DNA of 64,000 bases from Fennellomyces sp. T-0311 (taxonomy: Eukaryota; Mucoromycota; Mucoromycetes; Mucorales; Lichtheimiaceae): the NCBI GenBank assembly GCA_025266875.1, contig JALLLT010000013.1, positions 248,001-312,000 of the forward strand, written 5' to 3'. A program made the translations under genes and the position numbers. Under the pieces are notes generated by a model, which ran no database searches, was not told where the DNA came from, and saw nothing but the letters and a program-made list of their open reading frames with translations. Below are positions 44,540-57,079 of this stretch, one piece after another (the first letter of the stretch is position 1; each line of letters starts with the position of its first letter).

Positions 44540-47500
44540 CATTAATCTATTGATAAAATGTCCGTGAAACCATCGCCAGCTTCTTCTGGTTGCGTCTGTA
44601 GATTCCCGACATACGCAATGTTACTAACGTTTTTAACAGTTTGTTCAACAGCATATTCGAAATGATCACAATGACATCCGTGTCACAAACCAAGCCTTCG
44701 ATCGCACGCAATGTTTCTTCCCTTATTGCATTGTGCTATTGCCTTCCAAACCGAACCTTTGTCCAGCATGGCCACGTTGTCGTCCTTCCACACCGCAATG
44801 GCCAGGGCAATGAATATCATGGATCCCACTCTTTCGTTTGGTTTTGCATCATTCAGATGCTCTTGGTCGCATAGAGTAAATATAGAATATGGTTGCAGTT
44901 CTAGGCATGCCGTAATGCTTGCGGAAGCTCTACACTTGCGACACGTTCACTCATTGTCAAATTTGGGCCTAACCTGACGCAATTGGCACATTCCAATCAT
45001 TTTCTGCGTTTGGCGTACAGAAGTTTGGCTCAACCGTATGTTTGCGACAAGGAATACCTCTGTTTTCGTGCTTGGTGTAAAATGACTGGTGATTGCGCCA
45101 ATGTTAACCGAATGTGTATCAAGCTGGACGCTGGAGGTCACAAGAAAATTACAATTTCTTGTTCCAATCACCCACTTGGTCCCACCCTTGTCTGTCGCAA
45201 GCGGATTTTAACGAGGCGATAATGACCGATAGTGTTGTCAGGATACGACGACCCATGGTCCTGGTCCCATCTTTCATGGTGAGCGTCGTCTAGGACATTT
45301 CTCCCATAGGCCTCGATGCAGGTCAATAGCAATACTTGGCCTTCATCAAGAAGAACTGCCCCGGCTAATAGCTGAGCGCAAACGTATGGCCTGTTAACAT
45401 GTAGTGGCCCATCGTCGTTCAGTAGCTCCTGTTGCTCAGCTGTCACCTCGTCGCGATCTCTTTCATATAATCAATTCTTTTCTGTAATTCTTCTTTGCTA
45501 ATTGATTCGACATCTGGGTCTGCCACACGCTTTGCCTTTGAGAGCCTTTTGTAGCTTGCTTTGTATTCATGAGTTACGGTTAAATTTTTTTTACAGCAAC
45601 TTATATACCTTTTTCCAATGACATTATTCAGCTGTCGTTCTCCACACCATTGTCGTCAAGCAAAGTTTCTGGCATCTTGTGGACGCAGCCGTCGATTCCC
45701 CAGTGAGAAACGCAAATTCTTTGTAATAATACTTTATAGGATTCTACCGGCCCAGCTGTGCAAGCATTAGTTGATTCAAGGGTTCAACTTGCTTACTTCC
45801 TGTCGCCAGGATAGCTTCGTTACGACTGAGTAATTTGCGCTTCTTTCGAACTTGTTCTTGGGCTGCGTGCGTGTCAACTTTGCGGATGGTTTCCTTGTGT
45901 TGTACAAGCCCGTAACCGCACTGTCCACCATGCCAATCTCGCGGACGTTCTCCTTGGATTGCAAGACAGCTGTGTCCATACTACTCGCCGTATCCACTGA
46001 ATTTAGTATCGTTTTTGCTTCATCTTGCATCTAGCAATTTAACGAATACACGCAGATTTTTGCTGGGCAAACGTGTCGAGTGCCACTGTTAATGTAAGTC
46101 GCCTGTTGAGAGGCGACATATAGCGTGCCATGGACACAAAATCGTTGAGGTACGACCATAAGCGTTCCATCCATTCGCCATCGCGTAATCCGAATCCCTG
46201 GAGATGACGAGGATGGGACTTTATCTGGTACTCTGGGACATGTCCAGTTATGTGGAAAATGCCTACAGAGATCGGTGGGTCTTTTAAAGTTTGGAGATAT
46301 GGTGTTGCCTATTTCCTTTAATTCAAAGTGAAGGCCTGATTTGGCTCATAATGTGGTTTAGGACCCCTGTTGAATAGACAAATAGGTCGGACTGACAGTA
46401 ATTGCTTTTTGGATTTTGCATCCAACATCATGCATGATGCAGATGTTGCCTCCATAAAGTGGGTTCAAAATCACTTCGTTCAGTGCACTGAGAACATATT
46501 TATACCTAAAGATTATATCGTGAGCGTTAATGTGGTTGATAGATCAATAAACTGACTGTTCTCCAGGCGTTGTCATGTCGACAAAAGCAAGAGGGAAACC
46601 GTGATCGCAGGTAATGCCGAAAACACCGGTTTCATCCAGCCCATTAAGGCTGCCGCCTTTCTTTTCCAGAGCTGTAAATGAAGTACAGCCTTTCACCTCA
46701 TTCTCCTTCCCCTTTAACACGGTAAGTCATATAGAACATAACAAAGTGAATTATAATCAGTAGTCCTTACCGTACTGCCATACTCCACGATGGTATCCAC
46801 CCAATAGTTGTCAACTTCTGATTCTTTATAAACAACATTGGGCGTATCCTTAGCGCGCTTCAAGCGTCGCCATTGGAAGTTGCCATCTGCTGAAATCCCT
46901 TTGCGACCGTTCTGTAAAACCGTAATAATCCATTAGTATAATATCTCAATTCTATGTAATCTTTGTAGGTACCACGAATTTGCAGCCAGGGCACGCCTTG
47001 ATCAAGCCACAATCGATTCGGTACTGCTTCTCGACATTCAGCATCATCCTGTCGTACATGGGCAACGCCTCGGACAGACGATTCTTGAATGAAACCGGGA
47101 TCTAAAGCATGTATGTATAAGGGCACGCTATAACTACCTTTAATACATACCTTTCGGCGATTAAATGCCCCACAGAATGTAGCAATTCCGTGGATAGACA
47201 GACAGCACAAATAATGGAGATGATGGATAGCGCGCATCAGTTCCAAATGAATTGCATTCCCAGGAGTGCAAGGTGTCAATGGAAATAGATGGCGACGCAA
47301 CAAAACAAGAGGAAGCGGCAAATGTGTGTTGCAGTACCTAATAGCAATTCGCAGATGTCAATGCATATTTGTTTTGACATTCCTTCCAATTATCCTACAC
47401 TCACCACACACAAACACGCAAGTAACTCACTTTTGGCTTTTTTCACAAGCGCAAGTCGGTTCGTCTTTGACGTGGCGGACAACGTCCATGTCCTCGGCCT

Positions 47501-47855
47501 TGAGTTGTTGGTTGCCAATACCTTCTAAATAGGCTTTTGGCATACTCTCAAGGAGCTTAGCTCAATCGCTGTCCCGCAATTCCTTTCTCGAATGAGGCGA
47601 TGCTGGCAATGCTTCATTCACAGAAAGCACTGGCTCTTCAGCGGGAAGCCAGTCCGTGAACGGCTGATGGCGAAATGGCGCGTAGGGCAGATTCGTTGCT
47701 GATTAGCCGGCGGTGGGCGGCATCTTGTTTGACAATGGTTTGCCTCGAAAGGTCTTTGCGGAGGACAACTGTTTGATCTTCTTGACTGTTATACGTCCAT
47801 TGGCTGTGATCGAGACTCTTTTGATTTGGTTGTGACCGAGTTTACGAGTATGCAT
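44540..47855 (-). mobile_element. Decayed KDZ-superfamily DNA transposon (transposase relic)
   Basis: Minus-strand blocks match KDZ transposases in order. The N-terminus is MHTRKLGHNQIKRVS (47855). PFRHQPFTDWLPAEE (about 47680) follows, then LPLPLVLLRRHLFPLTPCTP and MRAIHHLHYLCCLS (47320-47190). FKNRLSEALPMYDRMMLNVE (about 47080), RDGNFQ-like sequence (about 46880), CTSFTALEKKGGSLNGLDE and GVFGITCDHGFPLAFVDM (46690-46560) come next. The diagnostic motif RDGEWMERLWSYLNDFVSMA lies at about 46180, then PLNRRLTLTVALDTF. A helical tail (SISKEELQKRIDYMKEIA, about 45480) follows. Blocks lie in different frames and stops interrupt several, for example after PPTAG near 47720. Some gaps may be introns, but no complete frame could be assembled. 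Element ends were not located. Confidence 0.8.
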
Positions 47856-49783
47856 GTTTGACATATCAAAGCAAAGGAACCAATACTTGTTTACTATTCC
47901 CTACTATTTAGTGGCGGTGCTCAAAACGTCAATATTCGCTAAATTTTACGGCAGGGCAAAAATCCTGTGCCGCGCCAATTGTCATGAGAAAAAATGGATG
48001 TCTGCACCAGTAGGTATTACTGTTATAAAAGCTACCTAAACCAGAAATTGACATATTGGTATAACTAATAACTGGGGTATACATAAACCTAGGGAGGTAG
48101 AATTTTGCGCGATGAGATGATGTATCATAATATCAAAAAGAGTATCGCTTTCACATGAAGTTCGTTCTGTTGTATGACCGTTATCATAATTAACAGAATC
48201 GGCTGAGCAATAACACTGCATCATCAGCCGACAGCAGACAGAATGTAAAAGATGGGCATGGGCTTATATCGTTTGCTACGTTTAATACGTACATCCAATT
48301 GTTCACTTCAGCAGACGCAGGCGCCATCCGATTCATACATGCATGCATGCATTGACGGTGATACGTAGTCGCAGGTATGCATAAGCCCAGTTATATATAT
48401 TGAAGCCTACTTTAAAATAACGCACAATAATCAAATACGTAGACTGATAGCGAATGATATGCATGGTGCAGTAGGAATTTTAGAACAACTGTAATTTCCA
48501 ACAGATATGTATGTCGGCTTATTACTCGTTAAAAACATCTACGATCCTTTTGTATGCAGACATAATCACTCGACATTTGAATTTATGGAAGTAAATTGAA
48601 GGCGCAAATAAAAGAAAGTTACGGTAACGATTGATTGTCGTACACTCGCCATAATATTGGGAAGCAAAGTACAACGCTGTATTCGTATGTACCTTTGTTT
48701 AGGGAACTTACAACCTAAAATACTTTTCGTACAAACCATCTCGGTACGTACTTAATGGAACCTAGAATACTTTCCGACTTTATAAGTTATTGATAAATTA
48801 TCGGCAATATATCTATGAAGATACGTATAGTCCATAGATTTGTAATTTGCTGACTAATTGGAGAGAGCGATCTGTTAGCTTCGTATGGAGCTGCTACTTT
48901 CATGGAAAGCCTTGCAAGGCTTTTCTTTACTACAGACGTATGTGCGTAGACAGATTTAATGATACTAGAGTTTCTATTGAACACGGCGGTGCCTTTGTAA
49001 TGGCAAGTCGAAAAGATTATCTACGTGCGAAGCAAAATCTATTACTTGTGAGTTGAATAAAGGTTCGTGTATACATTTTTGCGAACAACGAAAAGATGGA
49101 AAGCTAGTTGGCTGGTACTAAATGTCGTTCACTAATATATAGCAAATGTTATTTGCAAGTTTAGGTTGCTACGAAAGTTAATGGCAAGCGAAAGTAACGG
49201 ACAAAAATGCTTCCGTGTTCTTGTGATACTGACGTTGCTCAAGAGATCGACTGTGCTACCGCACCCTTCGGCGTTACCGGTACCCAAAAAGAACGTTTTG
49301 GTTTATAGGCACCGATCCCAATAACCAAATAAATGAAATATGTATCAAACGTATAGATGCTTTCTGATGGACTTATGTACTGATAAGCTTATATTAGTAC
49401 GACCTGTGCTCTTACAGAAAAAATAGCGCATCGGGCTTTGTAGCGGGTCGATCCCCATTTGGTTTTCTGGATCGGCTGTACGACCGTCTTTCTTCATTTA
49501 AGCACAGGGCGTTTCTAGCCAAACTCTGTGGGGTTTTTGCACAGTTTGCTGCCATGTAAAGAATGAAATTCGACGGAGCTGGGCATTCCTTGCAACGCGA
49601 CGTATTTTGCAAGGACCAGTACCCAATGAGCTTTGCTTGAGTGTTCGGACTTTGGTGCATTGTGCAGACAGGCTTGTGTCACCTAGGTTTCTGGGGAGCT
49701 TGGCTTTCTTTTTTTTCCTTTACTTCTCTCATTTTTCATTACAAACGAAAAGTATATTAAAGGGGGACCCCACTGGCGTATGC
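47856..49783. other. Gene-poor AT-rich stretch
   Basis: About 1.9 kb. An atgcatgcatgcat repeat lies near 48338-48351. A minus-strand frame at 49412-49660 (ARNALCLNEERRSYSRSRKP) has protein-like character and may be a repeat-element remnant, but I could not place it. The last 100 bp hold the promoter of the metalloprotease gene. Confidence 0.4.
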
Positions 49784-51792
49784 ATGACTAGTTCATTACT
49801 TCGATTCTGTACTCTACTCCTTTTCTTGACAGTCGCAATCCGACCTGCCGTTGCCCATGACAATGCCGACTTGCCTGCAGACGAGATTCCAGTGACCAAA
49901 AGCAAAAGCGATCACATTTCTCACCATCAGAAAGACGATGGCAATGGCTATCACCAAGTGGAAGTTCACCATGAAGCGCACGACATATACCCCATTATTG
50001 CCGATATATCGTCCACTACGGATGTGAAACTGGCGGCGGAGGGCGGGTTGGATGACGAGGAAAAGAAACGGATAGGCAGCTCGTCATTGAATGGCAACAA
50101 CGACGGCACAGTGTCCAGCGCAAACTCGAACCGGACGCCGGATTTTTCAATGGAAGTGAGTCAGCAGGTCCGGGTGGATCTCTTTTGTATCGTGGATCCT
50201 GCGTTTTGCGAGCGGGTGGCAGAGTCCTTGAAGGATGCGGCCATGCGGTTCAACGAGGTGGTCAATGTCAAGAACGACTTGGTGTATGTGCTTTCTATAT
50301 AAACATTTATGCATCGGCATAATCCACTCACGCTGGTGGTCTAGAATCCAAGCGACGTACTACAGTTTCTGCGACAAGGGCTGCGCGAATGACACGTTTG
50401 CCTGGGGAGCCCCCTCATCGCAGGTAAAAAAAAAGGCAATAGGGGCGATGGCTTTCATGCGTTAACTGGATATATTCATGCAGTTCACGCTTCCATTTGA
50501 AGACGGTGCAGACTTGAATTACATCTATCCTCAGGCGCTGGCCAAGCAGCTGGCCCCGTACAGCAACACCTCTGCCTGGGCGAATCACGATATTGCAATA
50601 GAGCTCAACCACGATATGTACATGAACTCCATCAACTACGACAAGGCCTACAGCGACGGATGGAACAACACAGGTGTGCCTCCAGGCGGGCTGTACTACT
50701 TCCAGGCAAGTGGCTTGCCAGAAGCGGAAGGATGTTGTTGGGAATAACGAGACTGTGTAGAATGATACCATCACAGCTGAGCAGGTTGATCTGCGGTACA
50801 TCATTCTTCACGAGATCCTCCATGGCCTTGGCTTCGTCAGCTCATGGGCAGCCTACTTTGCAAATGAAGCGTCGCCCTTCCGGTCGCTCATCCAGGGCAT
50901 CATTGACCCAGACGAGCTACAACTCGTTACACCCAGTCCATACTGGTTCATCAAGCAGCAAACAGGACCCATCTTCGTCACAGGGTTCCAGCCAACCATG
51001 ATCTTTGACAAGTTTCTGTACATCAACAATCCGCAGTCCAACACGTCGAGACCCGAGTCGTTAGCGTCGATCGGCTTTGATATGCAGAATTTTTGTGTTC
51101 AGGACAACCAGGCGTTCATCATCAACTTTGTGCAAGAGTTCAACCGGTCGAACCAGTCACGGACCGCCAATCGGTTGTGGACGTCGATGAGCGAGGAAGG
51201 CACGCTGTCGTTCCATTTCCCACCAGCCGCAGTCGAGAACAGCAGCTATATCACCAACAGTTACCTTAATCAGACGTACACAACAATGAAGCTGCTCACA
51301 GGTGATCAGGCACTGACATCGCCTATGGAACTCTCGGACCGAAATTTCCGACCAGGCATTTCCATTTCCCATTTGGACGATTCGTACAATGCTACACCAG
51401 ACTTTATTATGACAGCCGCGTACATCCGTGGCGAGCGGCTCGAGGACATTGTGGAGGAAGCCTACAGCAACTTGCCGGCCATCTACTATAACCAGACCGT
51501 CAACGGAACCACCACTCAGCACGTATATCAGTCAGCGATCGGCCCTGGCGTGCTACGCATGCTGGACTCTATGGGTTACAGCACGGTGCTAAGCAACACC
51601 AACTACACGACAACCGGAAACGTCAAATCGGGCAAAATCCCGTCAGTGTGCGACGACAAGAACAGCAACCACGGCATTGCACAGGCATCCAAGACTCCAA
51701 GCTCGTCCGATGCAGCACCATCGCTATCAATTATCGGTATCGCAGATGTGGCGTTGTGCGTGCTGGCGCTGTCATCGGTCCTTTTGATTTGA
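49784..51792 (+). CDS. Secreted, probably GPI-anchored zinc metalloprotease
   Basis: About 610 residues in four exons: 49784-50283, 50345-50423, 50484-50705 and 50761-51792. A signal peptide (LLRFCTLLLFLTVAIRPAVA) is followed by a His/Asp-rich propeptide-like region. The zinc site HEILHGLGF (His284, Glu285, His288) fits the HExxHxxGxxH zincin pattern; the third ligand was not identified with certainty. Many NxT/NxS sequons and a Ser-rich segment precede a C-terminal hydrophobic tail (IADVALCVLALSSVLLI), the usual GPI signal. Intron 3 (50706-50760) is GC-AG: CAG then GCAAGTG, with both flanks in phase 0 and no competing GT in frame. It probably acts at the cell surface; the substrate is unknown. 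Confidence 0.88.
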
Positions 51793-51837
51793 GTACATTA
51801 AAAATATTACAGCAGTTATCCCTTTTCGACCCCTCGC

Positions 51838-51870
<33 letters not shown>

Positions 51871-52703
51871 AACCCCTTCTCATGATTCATGCCGCTTGTA
51901 CATTTTTCATCTCCTTAACCGATTTCTTATTTTGTTTACGTTTACAGTATATCAGCAAAATAAAGCACATCACCGTAAATAGTGTCCGATTTACCAACCT
52001 GTGTTAGGATCCACATCAATGCATTATCAGCGCTGTCCTGACAGATAGCTTTGGTTTGCATGCAGCCTGGCTGCCACTAAATTGAAGAGAAAGAAAATAA
52101 GCCTTGAAAAGGAGCACAATGCATAGGATAGCTCATACTTTGGCCCGCAGTGATTAAGTCCGGATCTTACTTTTTTCTCAACTAGTCCGATTTTGGGTAG
52201 ACAAAAGATCGGATGACGACAGCCATGGTCAGGATAATCAACACATCAGTTCAACCAAACGTGCGCATCATCCACCTTGATATGATGCAGAACACAAAGC
52301 CCTTTGTTTTTGTTGGGGCATTCGCCTGGTTTCGATCTGTTTTTGCTTTAGTCGCCACCCAAGCAAATTCATGCGGCCGTGAGGGGATAAAGGAGTTGAC
52401 AGGAACGAACAGCAGAAAGAGGGATAATGACGCGAACACTAGATTTTAGCCTATTGGGGATTGGGGAGATCGCCGCTTTTCTTTTTTGTAATGTCACAGG
52501 GCATCTCCCCCCTTCTTCGATCCTTCTGCAATGCTGGTTTCGCAACACAAGCATCAAGCATCAGAAAAAAAAAGCAGCCAAGTGTCCGGTTTTTTTTCTT
52601 TATTTTCATGACTCCTTTTCTTCTTTTCACACCTTCATACGTAGAAAAAAAACACTCAGCCGCATAATCGCCTTCTTTTCCCCCTTCTTCTTCTTTACAC
52701 AAT
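51793..52703. other. Intergenic stretch with microsatellite
   Basis: About 900 bp. The 3' flank of the protease gene carries a (CAA)10 tract. The right part is T/C-rich (52470-52700). Antisense and sense frames here are low-complexity and not supported. Confidence 0.4.
51841..51870. repeat. (CAA)10 microsatellite
   Basis: Ten perfect CAA units directly 3' of the metalloprotease stop codon, likely in its 3' UTR. Confidence 0.9.
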
Positions 52704-52958
52704 ATGCTCGTTACATGTCGTTCTGCCTTCATCAAAGCCAAATGGATCAGCTTTCTAATGTGGTTCACCGCCGACCATCACTCATCACGGAAGAAAACAT
52801 CATCCAGCACAACCGCAGCGTATTATTGCAGTTTCTGTTCCAATCACGAAGAAGAACAGTCGCCACCGCCACCGCCACAATACTTTCAAAAGCGACGGAC
52901 GAGCCGATGCTCAAACACCAGCGAATTCTCTTCTTCAAGCCCACCAGCAACACAATTT

Positions 52959-53358
52959 ATGGCCTTGTTTCGACGTCGAGCGTCGAACGCGTCTGAAGTG
53001 TCGAATGTGGAGCTCAAAAAAGAGACGCAGAATGTTTATCGTCTGTATGCACTGGCTGTCGATGAGGTATGTTATATGTCGGTTTTATGCAACGAATAAG
53101 TTCTAGTTCCTTATTATAATAAAACTTTAATAGCTCAATTTTGCTGAGGATTCACGCGGATCACCCTATTATGCTGGCGATTTGGTCACTGCACGAGAAG
53201 CCATTGACGAGTGTGCCGGTGCATTCATGCGGTTGTTGCAGCAAATTCCAGATCACAGCATGCGGACACAGTTGCAGGCGGCTATCACGCCAAGGCTATT
53301 AAATCTGCAAGAAAAATTCAACGCATTGCCACCTGAATCATCGTTGCTATCATTATAA
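52959..53358 (+). CDS. Small conserved-looking hypothetical protein
   Basis: Not recognised by function. Two exons, 52959-53066 and 53134-53358, give about 110 residues: MALFRRRASNASEVSNVELK, then ETQNVYRLYALAVDE, LNFAEDSRGSPYYAGDLVTA, REAIDECAGAFMRLLQQI and a final helix ending LPPESSLLSL. It looks all-helical. I have the impression that such proteins recur in Mucoromycota, but this is not verified. The frame is open upstream to an ATG at 52704, which would add 85 low-complexity residues including PPPPP. Another frame starting at 52742 (MDQLSNVVHRRPSLITEENI) also looks protein-like. The true 5' end is therefore uncertain. Confidence 0.65.
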
Positions 53359-53573
53359 CCATCCCCCTTTGAGCCTCCCTTCTTCGTATATATCACACTT
53401 ACTCACAACCCCCTTTTCCCCTCATGCTGCATAGTTTTTCCTTGTCAACAATAATGTATGTACATATCACGACCCAAAAAAAAGTACTTCCATCGATCAT
53501 CAGCCATCATGTGCCATCAATATATACAAAATGCCCATTTCGGCCTAAAACATCACTACTTTCTTTTCTTGGC

Positions 53574-55225
53574 ATGAAATTCCTGGACCTACCAACAGAT
53601 ATCCTTGTTGACAATATCTTATACAATCTCGACGCGCAATCGCTTGAACAGCTCAGTTCAGCACACCCGTCGCTCCGCCCTCTAGCAAACGATGAGCTTT
53701 TATGGAAACATCGCGTGTTCACTGACTACAACTTGCCCCATGACTCTACTTTCCGTCATTCCGGCTGGAAGCAGCTTTATTCAAGATTAAAGAATTCAGC
53801 AGTGTACACATGGGGCGAGAATTCAGATAGACGATTGGGTCACCCAGTTCCGCAGACGAACATTATGCCAAGAAGTATGTAAGTATTTTGAAAAGACAGG
53901 CCGATATGACAGCTTTATACATATCCTTAAAATAAGGGATGTTTATGACTTAATTGGTCAACATGGTAGACGTATGCGACGCATGAATCAAACATATACA
54001 ACACCTACGGAATTGGTATCTTTGCGCGGTAAAGGCATTGTCGATATCCTTTCGGGCGGATGGTCCTTCCATGCACTGGATCGCCACGGCCGTGTTTGGT
54101 GTTGGGGAAGGGTAACTTGTCTAATCCGTATCAACGACCACAAGCCTAACTAGCTTTGCATAGATGCATGGAGACATGGGGGCTCGGGCGTTAGGTGCGC
54201 GACTTGTTGCTGAGCCCGCGGAAGTTGCGTTGCCAAGCGGCGTCAGTATCCAAGCCATTTCATGCGGTCGCTCGCATGCCGTCGCCTTGGCACGGGATGG
54301 CACTGTGTGGCATTGGGATAATCGCTGGGTAGTGCAGCAAGTTCACGTTGCCAAGACGATCGTTCAAGTGGCTGCCAACTGGGGATACTCTTCACTGCTC
54401 ACAAGCCAAGGCGAACTGCTGCGTCTGGAACACCCTCAGATCGTGCAAAACGACACAGACACTCTGCCAGACTTGCACATCGATGACGCCGGTCTAACGC
54501 TTCAATCCATTGAAGCCAACGCAAAGGAAAATTCAATCGAATTCAAGCCGATCGAAAATGGAGATAAATTCGTACAGGTAGGAAACAATGAAGAATGTGC
54601 AAAGGAAAGCTTTGAATAATGACAGCTTTTTAAAACAAGATTGCCGGTCTCGAAAAGTGCACATTAGCATTGACTCGATACGGACGGGTATTTAAGATTA
54701 GTACCGAGAATGCGTTCCATTTGCATGGCGCATCGGCAAGTCTGACAACTGAACTGGTCAAGTTTGGTGCAAAGGAGAAAGAGAACAATGTGCGCAACGC
54801 CAAGATGTATCGGTTCGTTTCGGGACAGTTCCGCAATTTTGCGGTGTACACTGCAGATGGTCAAACCCTTCTTGGACACCAAGATGAAGGGCCGGAAAAG
54901 GATCCGGAGGTGCTGGAGCAATTGCAACAAGATGTGTGCAAAGTATCCTTTGGCGAGTAAGTTTTTTTTTTGTTTTCAATCGATTATCAGGTTCTTATTC
55001 CACTGCTATGTTAGCTACCATAGCGGAGCACTGACAAATCAAGGCAGACTTTTGACGTGGGGTGGTTACAGTCGCGGTGCCTTGGGCCATGGCGAAGCGC
55101 CTTGGTCAGAAAATAAGGAAGCACCGGAAGCCATTCAAGCATTTAGAAACATGTTTGTGTTTGCAATAGGCTTTGGAGGATGGCAAAGCGGTGCCTTGGC
55201 TATTCCTCGAGACCCTCGAGACTGA
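53574..55225 (+). CDS. F-box protein with RCC1-type repeats (SAF1-like)
   Basis: About 462 residues in five exons: 53574-53878, 53970-54111, 54164-54577, 54640-54956 and 55015-55225. The N-terminal F-box (LDLPTDILVDNILYNLDAQS, residues 3-45) should bind Skp1 in an SCF ubiquitin ligase. The rest has RCC1-like blades: AVYTWGENSDRRLGHP, GGWSFHALDRHGRVWCWGR, CGRSHAVALARDGTVWHW, and SGALTNQGRLLTWGGYSRG with ALGHGEAP. This is the domain order of yeast Saf1 and related substrate adaptors; the substrate here is unknown. The start Met directly precedes the F-box. All introns are GT-AG and phases agree. Confidence 0.9.
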
Positions 55226-55438
55226 GAATATCCCCCTCAAACGAAGCAAGCATTTGTATTCTTAGCTGTATGAAAAAAAAAAGAAATCGGGGAAGGGAGA
55301 GGTGTATATTGTTGTGATTGAGTTTTGTGCGTTTGTAAATGTATACGTGGATGGGGCGGAATGTTCGCATTGTTGAGGTCGAGAAGGTTGAGGGTTGCTA
55401 AAACACATGACGGGAAAGGGGGTGGAGACGTACAAGAG

Positions 55439-57079
55439 TTACGACTGCTTACATTCAGGCGCATTTTCACCCTTGGTGGGTTGCTACAGAGTAAAAACAA
55501 AGCCATTTAGTAACTGGACAACACCCTTTTTTCGTTTATAGTTAACCTTGCTGTCACCATCATCATCATCGTCGTCGTCTTCAGACTCGTCGTCATCGTC
55601 ATCCTCCTCCTCATAAAAGTCATCCTATCAAGATGATGAAACGTCAGACCCATCAAAACCTTCTTTTGCATCACCACTCCTTAATTACCTCAAACTCATC
55701 CTCGGATGCAAAGTCCTCATACTCCAATGCCTTTCCGGTGAAATAGTCGACAGCATGAGGGATGATCTTATCCTTGAATTCCTCACCTACGAATATACCA
55801 AATTAGTCTCGAACGTAAACAAACAACACAATAATCGGGAAGGCTTACCAGTCTCGTAGTCGGCCTCCAGCTTGGCATCTAGTCCTTCAGCTTCCTCTTC
55901 GCCCAGCTCCTCATTGTCATCTGGGAAGGAAGGGGGGTTGAAGAAGGAGAAGAATGTATCGGCAGGAACCGTACGCTTGACAACACGGGTCTTGTTGGTA
56001 CCTAGGGATGGATTGACCGGTTTATGCCCGGATAACAAATACGGAGAGCGCAACAGAAAAAAAAAACTTTACCTTTCTGGCGTTGCTTCTTGGTCTCGAC
56101 TTTGACGGTCAAATCCTTGCCCTCGTTCCAATGGATAGCACATCCTTCCGCATGATCATACACATAGTCGCCTCCGTATGCGTGCTCTTGATAAAAGTAT
56201 GTCTTGGTTAGAGTTTTATCGGAAAAGTGGTCGTTTTCCTCAAAGTCGAAATGGAGCTTGAAGCCAGGCTTGTCCATGTAGGACATGCGAATATCCACCA
56301 GGTGTTTTAATACTAGCTCGTCTTGGTCGGTGATGGTCTCCGAGATTTGAGGATGGTTCTTCAATGCTGTCAGCCAGAATTCAGGGATACCCTTCATTGG
56401 GGCCCGCTCTTCTTGCTGCTCATTCTTCTCCTTGGCTTGTTCCTTTTGTTGTCCTTCATCCTCCTGATCCACCTTTTCACCAAGAGCCACTTCTTCATCT
56501 GTCGGTTCGTATTTGCCCGTAACAATCTCAGTACGCTTGTCGTACAGTGGCGTGTACAACGCAAGGTACTTTTTCTCTAAGGCTAATACTTCTTCCTGGA
56601 ATTTGCCTTCCAGTTCCGCATGCTTGGATTGGAAATATTGCAGTCCGTGGATCCGGCGCTTGACGTTGGCTGGCAACGAATCGACGTAGCCTGATGGACG
56701 ACCCACCAGGTTACCAAGCTTGCCTTGGAGCATGCTGATAAGTGCAGGGTTGCTGGTGAAAGCACCAGTCAAGTTGGAAGATTCAGTCGTGCTATCGCCT
56801 AAATGTCCAATACCGCTTTTTAAGCTTCAACGCCCAAAACGTATTGTGTAGCATTTACCCTTTTCTGCATCCTCCGAAATGCTCGATACGCTGGGACGGT
56901 AGTTGGCTGTGATGGGTGCGGGATTAATGGGGGTGTTCTGAGGCGTCGGAGCAGTGAGCTCTTGCTTTCTACTGCTGTTAATGTCAAGACGAGAAGCTAA
57001 TTTTTGTTTTTTGAAAAAAAAATGTCTGAGGACGGATGCCAAGTTGTCAGTGGTTTATTTTACCTGTTGGCTTATCCAT
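55439..57079 (-). CDS. nap1: Nucleosome assembly protein 1 (NAP1)
   Basis: Histone H2A-H2B chaperone shuttling between cytoplasm and nucleus. Seven exons on the minus strand: 57079-57064 (16 nt), 56996-56859, 56798-56073, 56001-55849, 55786-55689, 55624-55547 and 55483-55439, about 417 residues. The NAP fold is clear: a long dimerisation helix (GLQYFQSKHAELEGKFQEEV), GIPEFWLTALKNHPQISETI, KLHFDFEENDHFSDKTLTKTY, and FFSFFNPPSFPDD. An acidic C-terminal tail follows (FYEEEDDDDDESEDDDD). The short last exon, recovered by phase, ends APECKQS, the typical NAP1 terminus. A read-through of the last intron would give an unrelated tail, so I prefer the spliced form. It is convergent with the F-box/RCC1 gene, 213 bp apart. 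Confidence 0.95.

Noticed and set aside
55484..55546. NAP1 ending with a read-through tail after the acidic stretch
   Set aside because: Splicing 55484-55546 yields the typical CKQS terminus, so the read-through tail is intronic.
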